DNA of 64,000 nt, from assembly GCA_022641835.1 (NCBI GenBank), contig CP048716.1, positions 1,736,001 through 1,800,000 of the forward strand, given 5' to 3'. This stretch comes from Petasospora fabianii (taxonomy: Eukaryota; Ascomycota; Saccharomycetes; Phaffomycetales; Wickerhamomycetaceae). Each line of letters begins with the position of its first letter. Position 1 is the stretch's first letter. Of the stretch, positions 36,937-47,083 are shown piece by piece. The notes below the pieces were generated by a model that was given only the letters and a program-made list of their open reading frames with translations, made no database searches and was not told where the DNA came from. Made by a program: the position numbers and the translations under genes.

Positions 36937-39900
36937 TCACTCCAATTGCTTCAAGAGTTCCCCAGCAATGTCGCAAGTGGCGTCAACTCCCCATTCAACT
37001 CTCTTCTTCTGCTTTCTGCCAGAGATTAACTCTGATCCACGCACCTTAGACTGAACAAAGTATTGTAAGCCCCTAAGCAACACATTCTGTTCTTTACACT
37101 TGAGCAGACGTTCCACGAGTAACTTCTCCTCAAATATCAAATCTTCAGCCTTCTTGGACTTTTTCGTACCGGCACCAAAGGCGGAAATCTCAGACTTCTT
37201 ACCAACACCATCGTAGAATGCAATCAACATAACTTCCAAAAACATACTAACGTCCTCACTCAATGACAAGAAGTTCAATGATTTCAAAGAATGTAAAGGT
37301 AAAGACCCTTCAGCGATCAAATTACCGAAAAATTTACCCAAATTGACCGTTCTTTGCAACTGGAAATCATCATCATTGCCAGCGATATCAGTATTGAGTT
37401 TCTTGAAGTAGTCACCTTCATCCTCACTGTCATCACTATCGTCGCCTTCAAGTTCCTTCAAAAGATCCCAGAAGCAGAACTGCATCGTCTTTCTCAAAGA
37501 ATGTTGAGAGCACAACTTGTTGGCCAAGAGACCATAGTATGGGTTGTACACCTTCTCAATACTGACACAATGCAACAAGATCTTTGGAATCTCACGCTCC
37601 TGTGAGCGCTTCAATCTCAACTTGTCCAACTTTGTAAATGCTTCAATGTAATCCTGTGATGACATAATAGTGATAAAGATGGCTCTTCTGATATCTGTGT
37701 TCATTCTTTGAGAACGAGCAAGCTCCATCCAATTAGGCTCAGCAGAATCCAAAATATCATTCATCTCCTCAGTGTTCATCTCAACATCATTAACACCACT
37801 AGCTTCACTTGCCTGATTGCCCTTCCATGCGGAACCGACAAGCCACCATTTACCCTTAGTATCAATGTTGTGAATATCATCAAGCGAAACCTGTAATGGT
37901 TCATTCATTCTGTTGTTCACCGTAGCGAGAACCTTCTTCATTCTGATAACAAGTTGTTGAGTCTGTTCATTCATATTCTTAGACTTGTTGTTCCTCAGAT
38001 TTGTAATAGTTTCAATGAGGAATCTCGTTCTTGTGTTCACCTCTTGACCTTGAACATTCTCTTGGAATTGCATAATGATCTCCTTTAAAGCATTAGGATC
38101 ATCCGATCTCATTTGTTGTCCTGCATTACGCACGATTCGCAAAAGAAGTTCAGAGTTGAGCTCAGTAGTAGATGTAATAAGCGTAGAAATCAAGTTGTAT
38201 AGAAGTTTACAGGATACCACTTGGAATGAGTAAAGTGCTGTGAGGAGTGACAGCAAGTTACCAGCCTCTTTACCCTGATTAGCTTTGTAGTGCTCTTCAT
38301 ACTTCTCAACAAGATTCTGAATGAAGTATGCACCAACCTCAACACCCTGTAATCGGTAGATAGCTGCCAATAGAGCAGCATGGAGTGTCACAAAGGTATC
38401 AAGCAAAACACTCTGCTGAACAATACTCTCCAACACAACATTGGCCAAACATTCGGTGACAACTTGTCTTGGGTTGTCTAAGTACACAGAGTTAACCTCA
38501 TTCACAATAGTCAAAACGTTAGCCTCAGACAACTTGTTCAGTGGACCTTTAATCAATCTCTTCACTTTCAACATGGCCTCACTATCGGCATTACCGGCGA
38601 GACGAGCACGCATGGCAGGTGGGATGTACTTTCCCTTAGGAGCATTAGAAGCCACTGGTGCAATGTAAGGATTTTCCTTTGGACCAGCAACGATTGTGTC
38701 TCCATCCTCTTCATCTTCATCATCCAGTTCACCATCGAGATCAGAATCAAAGTCCGACGAGTTGATCTCGTCATCTGATGAGAATGGGTTTTCAACAATC
38801 TCTTCATCGTCATCGTCTTGTCCATCTCCAGATTCCTCTTCTGTATCATCGGATTCAGGCTCAGAGATGTTGTACTCAATGACATCATCCTGTGCTGGCT
38901 CCTCATCAGAAGGTTCTTCTCCACCGTACTCATCCAAGAAGTCCAACCCGTCAAGCAAGTCACCAAGACCATCATCAACTTGATGTTTCTTGAAATCCTT
39001 GATGCTCGTCGACTTCATACCCAACAGCTTAGCATAGTGCTTCATGTCTCTTTCATCACGCTTACGCAGAGCCTCCTCTTCATCTGTCAGTGGGCGGCGC
39101 TTGAACTTGGTTTCCTCCTTCTCCTTCTTTTTCCTCTCCTTCTCCTTTTTCTCCTTCTCCATCTTCTCCTTCTCTTTTCTCTCTTTCTTTGCCTTCTCCT
39201 CCTTCTTGGCCTTCAAAGCAGTCATGGTATCAGCAGCTGATGTGCCAGCATTTTTCTTCTTCTCCTTGGCGGCCTTCAATGCAGCAAACACATCCTCAGC
39301 AGTCTGTGGTTGGTCCCCTTCATCATCTGTAAATTCATCATCAGAAAACCCATCCATGTCCTCGTCCTCATCTGAAAATCCATCAGAGTCATCAGACTCT
39401 TCATCTTCGACTTTTGGTTCTGGAGCCACCTTTGACTTCTTCTTGTCCTTGGCAGCCTTCAATGCAGCCATAGTCTCAGCAGCAGTGCTTGGATCCTTTT
39501 TACCCTTCGTCTTCTCGACAGGCGATGGAGCAGCCTTACCGTTCTTCTTGGCTTTCAAAGCCATAAGTGCTGCCATAGTATCTTCAGCTGTCTGTGGTTG
39601 GTTTTCATCATCGGAAAACGCATCAGCTTCGTCGAAATCATCAGAACCAAAGTCTTCGGCATCAAGATCCTCAGCATCAGAGATGTCAGAGTCGAAATCA
39701 CCTTCGGAGATGGAATCATCACTCGAGAATCCCGTAAATTCCTTGACTTGGTTCGTTTCACTGAATGTCACTGACTTCTTTTGCTTAGTCTTTGGTTCAG
39801 ATTTAAGAGATGACCTTATGGATTTACCGCTCTTCTTCACATCTCGCTTTGATTCGTTCTCGGCCCTAGACTTCTTAGGCTGTTGTGCCTTTTTCTGCTT

Positions 39901-40164
39901 CTTGTTCGCTCTCTCTTGTTTACGTTGCTCCTTTCGTGACACTGGAGCCTTACGCTTCTTTTCGTAGTTCTCCTGACCAAATTCAAATCTGGTCCCATCA
40001 TCGTCCTCTATGTCTAGTTGTTAGTATCGAAAGAGAGAGAGAAGTACCCCAGAACTGCTGGATATAGTTGACGACGTACCTTTCTGAGCTTTGATCTCAT
40101 CCAAAATCGAGCCTGGAAGTCGGATGGCATGTGGCTCATCTCTGTCATGCTTTCTGGACCCCAT
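36937..40164 (-). CDS. SGD1: Sgd1/NOM1 nucleolar MIF4G-MA3 protein, spliced
   Basis: A protein of about 1,051 residues needed for 40S ribosome assembly. Exon 1 is 40080-40164; the intron runs from 40079 (donor GTACGT) through TACTAAC to ACATAG at 40008, and exon 2 is 40007-36937. A nearer acceptor, AACTAG at 40014, is also in frame and would add two residues. The fused start reads MGSRKHDRDEPHAIRLPGSI. An acidic/basic disordered N-terminus carries four AAL-K-rich repeats. The MIF4G domain lies at about 500-710 (MLKVKRLIKGPLNKLSEANV onward) and the MA3 domain at about 810-950 (DIRRAIFITIMSSQDYIEAF onward). Family members are usually 860-900 residues; the excess is in the N-terminal region. Confidence 0.94.
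39192..39595 (-). repeat. SGD1: Four-copy AAL-K repeat in Sgd1
   Basis: In the N-terminal region the pattern TA(E/A)(D/E)(T/V)(M/F)xALxAxK followed by Lys-rich residues occurs four times: TAEDTMAALMALKAKK, TAAETMAALKAAKDKK, TAEDVFAALKAAKEKK and SAADTMTALKAKKEEK. Acidic linkers separate the first three copies. These look like repeated short amphipathic helices. Confidence 0.75.
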
Positions 40165-40379
40165 CTCTACTGAATAAATGACAAAGCAGTGAAATAGAAA
40201 GACAAATAGAGAGACGCAGAAGCATCTTCTGCCTCATCGCCAGGAATAAATTTTGTGAAGGGTTAAACATCCGCACACCACCTCAACCCCGTCTTGTCTT
40301 GAATTCGCCACTTTTAACTTGGGATACTCACACTTCAGCTTATCCCACCCCAAAACCGAACCAGCTAATATTTTCAAAT

Positions 40380-41426
40380 ATGTCCAAACTCAAAGTCGAC
40401 TTCAAGGTCATTGCCGATGTGGCGTTGTTCATTGGTGCATCCCTTTCAGCATACTACATGATGAACCAGCTACTTAACCAGGACGGACCCTCTGCCAAAT
40501 CAAGCGAGACAAAGAAGAAGGCCAACGCATCGCTTCAGAAATTACAGAAACTCAATCCTGCCCTCAAGCTCGAACTAAACGATTATGAAACAGCTGTTCT
40601 CGCGAGTGTGGTAACACCATTTGAAATTGATGTGAAGTTCTCCGACATTGGTGGACTTGAGGGTATCATTGATGAGCTTAGAGAAAGTGTTTTGTACCCA
40701 CTCACAGTACCAGAGTTGTTCATGCACTCTTCACTATTACAGGCCCCTAAGGGTGTGCTTCTATATGGACCACCAGGCTGTGGTAAGACGATGATGGCTA
40801 AGGCATTGGCTAAGGAGAGTGGAGCCAATTTTATCTCTATCCGTATGTCCCAAGTGATGGACAAGTGGTATGGTGAATCCAACAAGATGGTCGATGCTAT
40901 CTTTTCTTTGGCTGGTAAGCTCCAGCCCTGTATCATCTTCATCGATGAGATCGATTCCTTCCTGAGAGAGAGACAGTCAGCTGATCATGAGGTGACAGCC
41001 ATGCTCAAAGCGGAGTTCATGACATTATGGGACGGTCTCACATCATCAGGAAGAATACTTGTGTTGGGTGCTACGAACAGACCAAACGATATTGATTCTG
41101 CCTTTTTAAGAAGAATGCCGAAAAGATTTGCTGTAAGTCTCCCGAATGCTGAGCAGAGAGAACGCATCCTTGATATCCTTCTAAAGGACTCCGAGCTCTC
41201 ACCAGATTTCGACAAGGCCGAGCTGATCAAGAACACGAAAGGTCTCAGTGGCTCTGACCTGAAGGAGGCCTGTAGAGATGCTGCTATGAACGCTACAAGG
41301 GAGTTCATCCGCAGCAACTTCAAGAACGGGAAGCGTGTGACAGAGGACGAAGTTAAGGTCAGACCTCTCAAACTGTCTGATTTCGCCTGCTGTGCTGGAT
41401 CTCTAGCTGCTGCTAGTCTCGACTAA
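40380..41426 (+). CDS. MSP1: Msp1 AAA ATPase of the mitochondrial outer membrane
   Basis: A 348-residue membrane-anchored AAA protein that extracts mislocalised tail-anchored proteins from the mitochondrial outer membrane and peroxisomes. An N-terminal span covers about residues 11-29 ([20 protein letters not shown]). Linker domain motifs LNDYE and [21 protein letters not shown] are followed by Walker [14 protein letters not shown], pore loop MDKWYGES, Walker [12 protein letters not shown] and sensor/arginine-finger region [21 protein letters not shown] 40380 is used; the upstream frame is only open from a non-ATG codon. Length is close to the S. cerevisiae 362. ARP1 follows after 205 bases on the same strand. 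Confidence 0.96.
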   Translation: MSKLKVDFKVIADVALFIGASLSAYYMMNQLLNQDGPSAKSSETKKKANASLQKLQKLNPALKLELNDYETAVLASVVTPFEIDVKFSDIGGLEGIIDELRESVLYPLTVPELFMHSSLLQAPKGVLLYGPPGCGKTMMAKALAKESGANFISIRMSQVMDKWYGESNKMVDAIFSLAGKLQPCIIFIDEIDSFLRERQSADHEVTAMLKAEFMTLWDGLTSSGRILVLGATNRPNDIDSAFLRRMPKRFAVSLPNAEQRERILDILLKDSELSPDFDKAELIKNTKGLSGSDLKEACRDAAMNATREFIRSNFKNGKRVTEDEVKVRPLKLSDFACCAGSLAAASLD

Positions 41427-41631
41427 TGTTTTGATGGCTGTTAGACCTATGGATGGCATTAATACATACCTTCATCCTCTTCTTAAGAGCATTTGCAGGA
41501 ACCTTGGTTGTAGTTGGTTTCCGCCCCGGCCCATTCGCGGAACGTTTTGGTGACGCGTCAACAAGTAAACAAACTCATCTCCACACAGAGCCCACCTTCA
41601 TTCTACGATTGAAGGGCCTCCGAACCCAAAG

Positions 41632-42923
41632 ATGGCTGACTCAGGCACACTTCTCAATCAGCCGATTGTCATTGATAACGTATGGTGTTTTTTGCTCTCT
41701 TTCTAATATAGCATTTTTGATCACTAACTCTCCATTCAGGGATCAGGCATCATCAAAGCCGGGTTTGCTGGTGAAGAGAAGCCCAAACACTATGCCCCAG
41801 CTATGTAGGTTGACAAGACATGACGCATCCACTACAAAATCATATACTAACAGCTATTCATAGGCTTGGCTGGCCCAAGTACCAGAAGGTTATGGCAGGA
41901 GCCCTAGAAGGCGATGTCTTTATCGGTCAACGCGCAGCAGAAAACCGTGGACTTCTGCGTCTTCGATACCCCATGGCACATGGTGTTGTTGAGCACTGGG
42001 ATGACATGGAAGCCCTATGGGGGTCTGTTCTTCAAAAAGAACTTAGGACCACGTGTGAGGACCACCCGGTGCTCCTGACTGAAGCTCCGCTAAATCCTAA
42101 AAGGAATAGGGAGAGATGTGCACAGGTCTTCTTTGAGACGTTTGGGTGTCCAGCTCTATATATTGGTATTCAAGCTGTACTGTCGCTGTATGCTAGTGGG
42201 CGTACTACAGGGCTTGTGCTTGATTCAGGAGACGGAGTAACACATGCCGTCCCAGTGTATGATGGATTTAGTCTGCCCTCGGCAATTAAGAGAATCGATG
42301 TTGCAGGAAGGGATGTTACGGAGCAGTTACAGTTGTTGTTAAGAAAGCAAGGCGTTTTGCTTGATACTAGTGCTGAGAAGGAAGTTGTACGTTTAATCAA
42401 GGAGAAGACATGTTACGTGTCCCTTGATCCTTCGAAAGATGAAAGAGATTGGCATACCTACTCTTTGGATTTTGAGAACTCACAAGGAACCACCGATGGC
42501 GGTAAAACGATGAGTTACAAGTTACCCGATGGTAAAGTAATTGATGTTGGAGCTGAGAGATTTAGAGCCCCAGAAGTGCTATTCAGACCTGAAATCATTG
42601 GAAGTGAAGCAGATGGTGTCTCACAGTTGGTCCACCAAGCCATACAACGTGTTGACATGGATCTCCGAAGCTCATTACAACAGAGTGTGGTTCTTTCAGG
42701 TGGTTCGACCCTATACAGAGGATTTGGTGACAGATTGTTAAGCGAACTGCGTGGGTTGGCTCCACAGGGTACGAAGATCAAGATTTACGCTCCTCCAGAG
42801 AGAAAGTACAGTACGTGGATCGGAGGTTCAATCTTGGCTGGTCTTAGTACTTTTAAAAGGATGTGGGTATCAAGATCGGAATGGGATGAGAACCCAGATC
42901 TTATTCAGACCAAGTGTTTGTGA
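41632..42923 (+). CDS. ARP1: Actin-related protein Arp1 (centractin), three exons
   Basis: A 390-residue actin-fold protein that forms the dynactin minifilament used by dynein in nuclear positioning. Exons are 41632-41679, 41740-41804 and 41864-42923. Intron 1 (60 bases) has donor GTATGG, branch CACTAAC and acceptor TTCAG. Intron 2 (59 bases) has donor GTAGGT, branch TACTAAC and acceptor CATAG. The spliced start is [19 protein letters not shown], continuing [20 protein letters not shown]. Downstream are the centractin motif [14 protein letters not shown], the actin motifs [24 protein letters not shown] and [35 protein letters not shown], and [20 protein letters not shown]. Human Arp1 has 376 residues, the yeast protein 384. 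It is convergent with FUR1 as in S. cerevisiae. Confidence 0.96.
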
Positions 42924-43024
42924 TATAATAACAGCATTGCATGATGATAAACTACAATGGTATCTTCGTAGACTTTGCATTAACACATGATATTAAGAGG
43001 TGAACATCAAGCTGTTCTGATAAC

Positions 43025-43675
43025 TTAAATACAGTAGTATCTGTCACCAAAATCACCAAGACCTGGGTAAATTCTCTTCTTGTCGTCGAGCTTAGGATCC
43101 ACACCACCAGTGATGATTTTGATATCTGGGAACTTGTCGTTGTAAGCCTTAATACCTTCTGGGGCGGCAAGCAAGTTCAAGAAGAAGATTCTCTCTGGCT
43201 TAACGCCTCTCTTCAGCAGAACCTCGGTGGCAAGAATAGCAGATCCACCAGTGGCAAGCATTGGGTCGAGCAAAAAGACGTTTCTTTCGGCAATGTCCTC
43301 TGGCAACTTCTCATAGAACAACTTTGGCAAAGCGGTCTCCTCATCACGCTGGATCAAGATCTTTCCGATACGAACTGAGCGGCAGCAGTCTCTAAGACCC
43401 TGCTCCATACTCTCACCAGCACGCACAATGGAAACACCACAAATCTTTCCAAGGAACTTACAGCCATCATATTGGACGTTCAATGGTGTCTCAACGGCAA
43501 GTGGTTCAACAGGCAGCTGATCAAGACCTCTCTCAACAAGAAGACGAATGATACGGTCGGAGTAGAAGACAAAGTCTGAGCGGTGAGTGTTCTTAGAACG
43601 GATGATGGAGTACAAGCCACGAAGTTGGTTGGTCTGTGGAAGGACGATAACGTTCTCTGGGAGTTCGTAGGACAT
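43025..43675 (-). CDS. FUR1: Uracil phosphoribosyltransferase
   Basis: A 216-residue cytosolic salvage enzyme that makes UMP from uracil and PRPP. It shows the N-terminal VIVLPQTNQLRGLYSIIR-type start, SIVRAGESMEQGLRDCCR, the PRPP-binding loop LLDPMLATGGSAI and the C-terminal uracil-binding GGVDPKLDDKKRIYPGLGDF followed by GDRYYCI. Length equals the S. cerevisiae enzyme (216). A TATAAAA lies on the minus strand at 43836-43842, about 160 bases before the ATG. Confidence 0.98.
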   Translation of the reverse strand: MSYELPENVIVLPQTNQLRGLYSIIRSKNTHRSDFVFYSDRIIRLLVERGLDQLPVEPLAVETPLNVQYDGCKFLGKICGVSIVRAGESMEQGLRDCCRSVRIGKILIQRDEETALPKLFYEKLPEDIAERNVFLLDPMLATGGSAILATEVLLKRGVKPERIFFLNLLAAPEGIKAYNDKFPDIKIITGGVDPKLDDKKRIYPGLGDFGDRYYCI

Positions 43676-44260
43676 TGTGAGGAGAGAAATAGGTCTTATC
43701 GATGGAAAGATGATCGACTGGTTGACAGTATGGGACAGAAGTGCCGGATTGACTTCTGGGAGGCTATTTGAAAAGTTGGGAAGACTACCGAATCGTAAGT
43801 GACAAGCTGCTAGACGAACAGCGCAACTGTGAAGGTTTTATAAGACGACGAGGTTGGAATCAGCCGGCTCGAGATGCGCCTACAGAAAAATTTGGGAGCT
43901 TTGCATCTCCGCCGTATCAATTGACTGCGGTGTGCGGGTGTTGGTAAAAGTCCGACGGGGCCAGCGCATTGAAGCCGAGATAACGAGATAAAGGTGTCTT
44001 ATGGTGACAAGTTTGTGGAGAAGCCCCTCATTCTGGGGCGGAATAGTGTCCTGAGGTCATGATGTTATGGTGCTATGCATAAGGACTTTTGAAACATTCG
44101 GCGAATGCCATATTGTTGAGAACCCTACGCATGAGCATATACACTTCAATGCCATGTCGAGTACGAATTGTAACGTCGAGTATGACGGAGTTCTACAATG
44201 AAAATTTCAAGCCTGGCATTACCGAATCACATTGTATATTTCATCAACAAGGACCAACAA
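43676..44260. other. FUR1 upstream region
   Basis: 585 bases between the FUR1 ATG and the LSM7 stop. It contains the FUR1 TATA element (43836-43842) and a GC-rich stretch near 43850-43980. No additional gene is supported; the frames at 44089-44380 are short and unconserved. Confidence 0.45.
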
Positions 44261-44910
44261 TCACTCCACCGGCTGCTGCACGAATGGGTTCTCAATCTCC
44301 TCCATACCATCCACTGGCGAAATAGTGAGAAGAAGAGGACCACGAGCAACAACAACACCGAGCTGGCGTGTCTTTCCTGAGAGCTTTGTGCTGTCTTCTG
44401 GGTCTGTATGATATGTTAGTAGTCTGGGAATGAGAGGGCCTCTGACCACGCGCGATGTCAAAACGATGATATGGGGATACGGAAACATACCTCTCAAAGA
44501 CTCTGTGACATCGTCGAGGACAAGGTTCATAAGCTGATCGAAGCCTTTGAGAACTCCAACGACTGTTCATGAATGTTAGTACTCTGATATGTGGCTGGTG
44601 TTGGCGGTTGGCCGACGCCGAGTTCATCCTCCATCCCAACATGAGAATAGGGTCATCTCCGGTCAGAACCACAACTCATGCAGTTACATACCCTGTCTGC
44701 CATTTGTGAATTTCACACGGATCTGCTTGTTCTCGAACCTTTGCAGCTCAAGAAGAACATCCTTCTTTGGGTGCTCAACCTTGTCCCTCTGCTGGTTGTT
44801 CTTCTTTCTGTTATTTTGATTGTTGTTGTTTCTTTCCTGTTGTTGCTGTCGCGCTGTTAGTAACATTTTCTCAAGGAGTAAGTGCAAACAATTCGTACTG
44901 TCTCAGCCAT
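44261..44910 (-). CDS. LSM7: LSM7, Sm-like RNA-binding protein, four exons
   Basis: A 126-residue subunit of the Lsm1-7 (mRNA decay) and Lsm2-8 (U6 snRNA) rings. Exons are 44899-44910 (12 bases, MAET), 44692-44845, 44491-44562 and 44261-44403. Donors are GTACGA, GTATGT and GTATGT; every intron has TACTAAC and the acceptors are GACAG, AACAG and TACAG (53, 129 and 87 bases). A Gln/Asn-rich lead precedes the Sm1 motif (KDVLLELQRFENKQIRVKF, then GRQVVGVLKGFDQLMNLVLD) and Sm2 (LGVVVARGPLLLTISP), nearly collinear with yeast Lsm7 (IRVKLMGGK, VIGVLKGYDQLMNLVLDD, LGLTVIRGTILVSLS). The first donor is weak, so exon 1 is the least certain part. Confidence 0.93.
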
Positions 44911-45127
44911 CTTAGTTAAAATTACAGGGTGATGAAGTCCCCTTGAAGATAAGATTCCGATGATGTTCAAGTGTCTGTCTTTCCACCAGTTGGGCAACGC
45001 GGGCGGTTTCTCACAAGTCGCGAAAATTCCCGCATTCAACCAAGATGTTTTGTGTTTTGTGACATGAAGAGATTGACCATCAACATTCTCTATCTATAAT
45101 ACACAAAGATTCACCGTACCAGCTATC

Positions 45128-45859
45128 ATGGCCGACATCTCTGTAAATGTCACGTCGTCATTGACAAACTCTGAGCGTCGTGTGTCTCGCAATTGGACAC
45201 TGACGTACTTCCAGCAGCGTCTGGAGGCCATCACTGGTATCCCTCCAGACGATCAACAGGTCCTCCTTTTCCACAATACAGTCTCCACCGAGAACTCTGA
45301 CTTGACTGCTCAAAACCGAGCCAACAGAGATTCCGTAACGCTATCAATGCTCAATGTTCAAGAAGGTGCCCGTATTCACGTCAATGACACGCGCCCAGAA
45401 TCAGAGCTTAAAGACCTCGAGGATGACAGTAACACCAAGTTCTTCGAGCTAGATGACGCCGAGTACGAGAAGAGATCAGATACTGTGCGAAGATGGAAGC
45501 AAGAGAACAAACTGGGAAGATTTGCCCCAGAATACGAGCAGAAGAAGGCAGAGGTGAAACATCTGAACGAGGAGAAAGCCAAGGAGCTAACCATTGGATC
45601 CCGTTTCAGAACAGTCAATGATCCTGTGGGAGAGAGAAGAGGTACGATAAGGTACGTCGGTAAGGTTTTAGAAATTGATGCTGACAACACATGGTGTGGA
45701 GTTGAGTTCGATGAGCCTGTCGGGAAGAATAATGGCTCTATCAAGGGCGTCTACTACTTCCATGCGAAGCCATCGTACGGAGGGTTCTTGAAGCCACAGC
45801 AGATTGAGACGGGCGACTTCCCGGAGCAAAGTCTCTTCAGTGACGATGACGAGTTATAA
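45128..45859 (+). CDS. ALF1: Tubulin-folding cofactor B with CAP-Gly domain
   Basis: A 243-residue chaperone that binds alpha-tubulin during heterodimer formation. The N-terminal ubiquitin-like domain (about 3-85) begins SVNVTSSLTNSERRVSRNWT. A helical linker follows (EYEKRSDTVRRWKQENKLGRF). The CAP-Gly domain (about 158-230) contains IGSRFRTV, GTIRYVG, WCGVEFDEPVGKNNGS and YYFHAKPSYGGFLKP; it has the GKNNGS ligand motif. The extreme C-terminus is acidic (DDDEL), an EEY-like end seen in TBCB proteins. S. cerevisiae Alf1 has 254 residues. It is divergent from LSM7 as in that species. Confidence 0.95.
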   Translation: MADISVNVTSSLTNSERRVSRNWTLTYFQQRLEAITGIPPDDQQVLLFHNTVSTENSDLTAQNRANRDSVTLSMLNVQEGARIHVNDTRPESELKDLEDDSNTKFFELDDAEYEKRSDTVRRWKQENKLGRFAPEYEQKKAEVKHLNEEKAKELTIGSRFRTVNDPVGERRGTIRYVGKVLEIDADNTWCGVEFDEPVGKNNGSIKGVYYFHAKPSYGGFLKPQQIETGDFPEQSLFSDDDEL

Positions 45860-46191
45860 GCAATATATCCCGGGGATCTACACGTCTTCTATTTAGTGAA
45901 CGTACCCAATTTGTAGCATTCCCAGCCCGTCATCGCCCTATCCCCGGCCGAGTGTCCGCGAACGCCGGCTCTTCACGGTTTTTCGCCCTCGGCCGTTGAT
46001 CCCGTTTTAACCTCTCTCTTCTCTCATCGCATGTCTTGGTGCTCCCGGTTTAAAGTCTGCCCTGTACTTGCTGCTATCTCCTAGTCCAGTTATCTTTGAC
46101 TCCTCCATTTACCTGAAGCATTCAGACCCCATACACTTCTACGGGACAAACGCATACAGCTGCCACCACAACGCATCACACGCTATAAACA
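45860..46191 (+). other. PGA2 upstream region
   Basis: 332 bases between ALF1 and PGA2. Pyrimidine-rich tracts (CCTCTCTCTTCTCTC near 46012) are typical of yeast promoters. No clear TATA box or other element was identified. Confidence 0.4.
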
Positions 46192-46578
46192 ATGGACGTC
46201 GTCACCAACTTCATCGAGAAGCTTACCAAGCCATTCCAAGAAATGGATCTTCAACATGGTATCCGTCTGATCATTATCATTGGTGGATACTGGTTCCTTC
46301 GTCAGGCTGCTCAGCGTTACCTCGCCAAGCGTCAGCTTGAGCAGCAGGTTGAGGCCGACAAGCAGGGAAAGACACAGCAGAACCTCCAGCAGTATATGGA
46401 TGGTGATAATGATGATGAGAGTGCTACCACAACTGGTACTGAGGCTAAATGGGGCTGGGGAAAGAAAACCAGAAAGAACGTGAAGAAGCAACAACAGATC
46501 CTTCAGGAGACGTTGGAGAACATGCATGCTGCCGCCCAGGATGATGATAAAGACATCGCTGATTTGTTGGAGGACTGA
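46192..46578 (+). CDS. PGA2: Pga2, ER membrane protein needed for protein trafficking
   Basis: A 128-residue protein with one membrane span at about residues 23-39 (GIRLIIIIGGYWFLRQAAQ), then RYLAKRQLEQQVEADKQGK and the diagnostic WGWGKKTRKNVKKQQQILQE and a DDDKDIADLLED end. S. cerevisiae Pga2 (129 residues) has RLVIIVGGYLLLRN, ELAKKQLAAQVEKDK, FGWGKKTRRRVKRQQELFE and DIEELLEE in the same order. It is required for processing of Gas1 and alkaline phosphatase in yeast. Position between ALF1 and RPC31 is conserved. Confidence 0.94.
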   Translation: MDVVTNFIEKLTKPFQEMDLQHGIRLIIIIGGYWFLRQAAQRYLAKRQLEQQVEADKQGKTQQNLQQYMDGDNDDESATTTGTEAKWGWGKKTRKNVKKQQQILQETLENMHAAAQDDDKDIADLLED

Positions 46579-47083
46579 GTCCCCTGATATGTCCCCTGTA
46601 TTTAAAAACAAGACAAGAAAAAAAAAATAGTGTCTCGATTATCTCATAGCCTGAAACTACGTATACTGACCAAGGTTTGCCGTGACCGTGTTCTGCTATG
46701 ATGATTAATACCTCGTTGCACATATCTAGTCATGTGCACCCGTGTAGGGATGAGCGATTGGATGTCGTTACAGATGTTCAGGGTTACTTATGCTAGAAGT
46801 AGGCGATCTTGGGAGTGTCGGAGAGAGACTTAACCCGTTTCAAAGCATAATTCACTCATTTGTACTTTGAAGTACCTAAACCTGATAACCCCATCTCTGC
46901 CAATTTAGCTCGGGCAAAACTCCCGAGGCACCTACACCAAAAAAATTCTACTGGGACGAACAACAACCTCATCGCTGTCTCCATCAAAAAAGCCGATAAC
47001 CAGCTTTTAAAACGACTAACTGAGCCTTTAATTAGCATCTCAGTGACAGATCAACACATTAGAAACACACACATAACAAAATC
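46579..47083 (+). other. RPC31 upstream region
   Basis: 505 bases with a poly(A)-like run after PGA2 (46618-46628). No separate gene is supported; the open frames here (46856-47038 minus, 46860-47087 plus) overlap each other and look like chance. Confidence 0.4.

Noticed and set aside
39044-39967. 307-codon Ser/Phe-rich open frame opposite SGD1
   Set aside because: Reverse complement of Lys/Glu/Asp-rich codons gives Phe/Ser-rich frames; no independent evidence.
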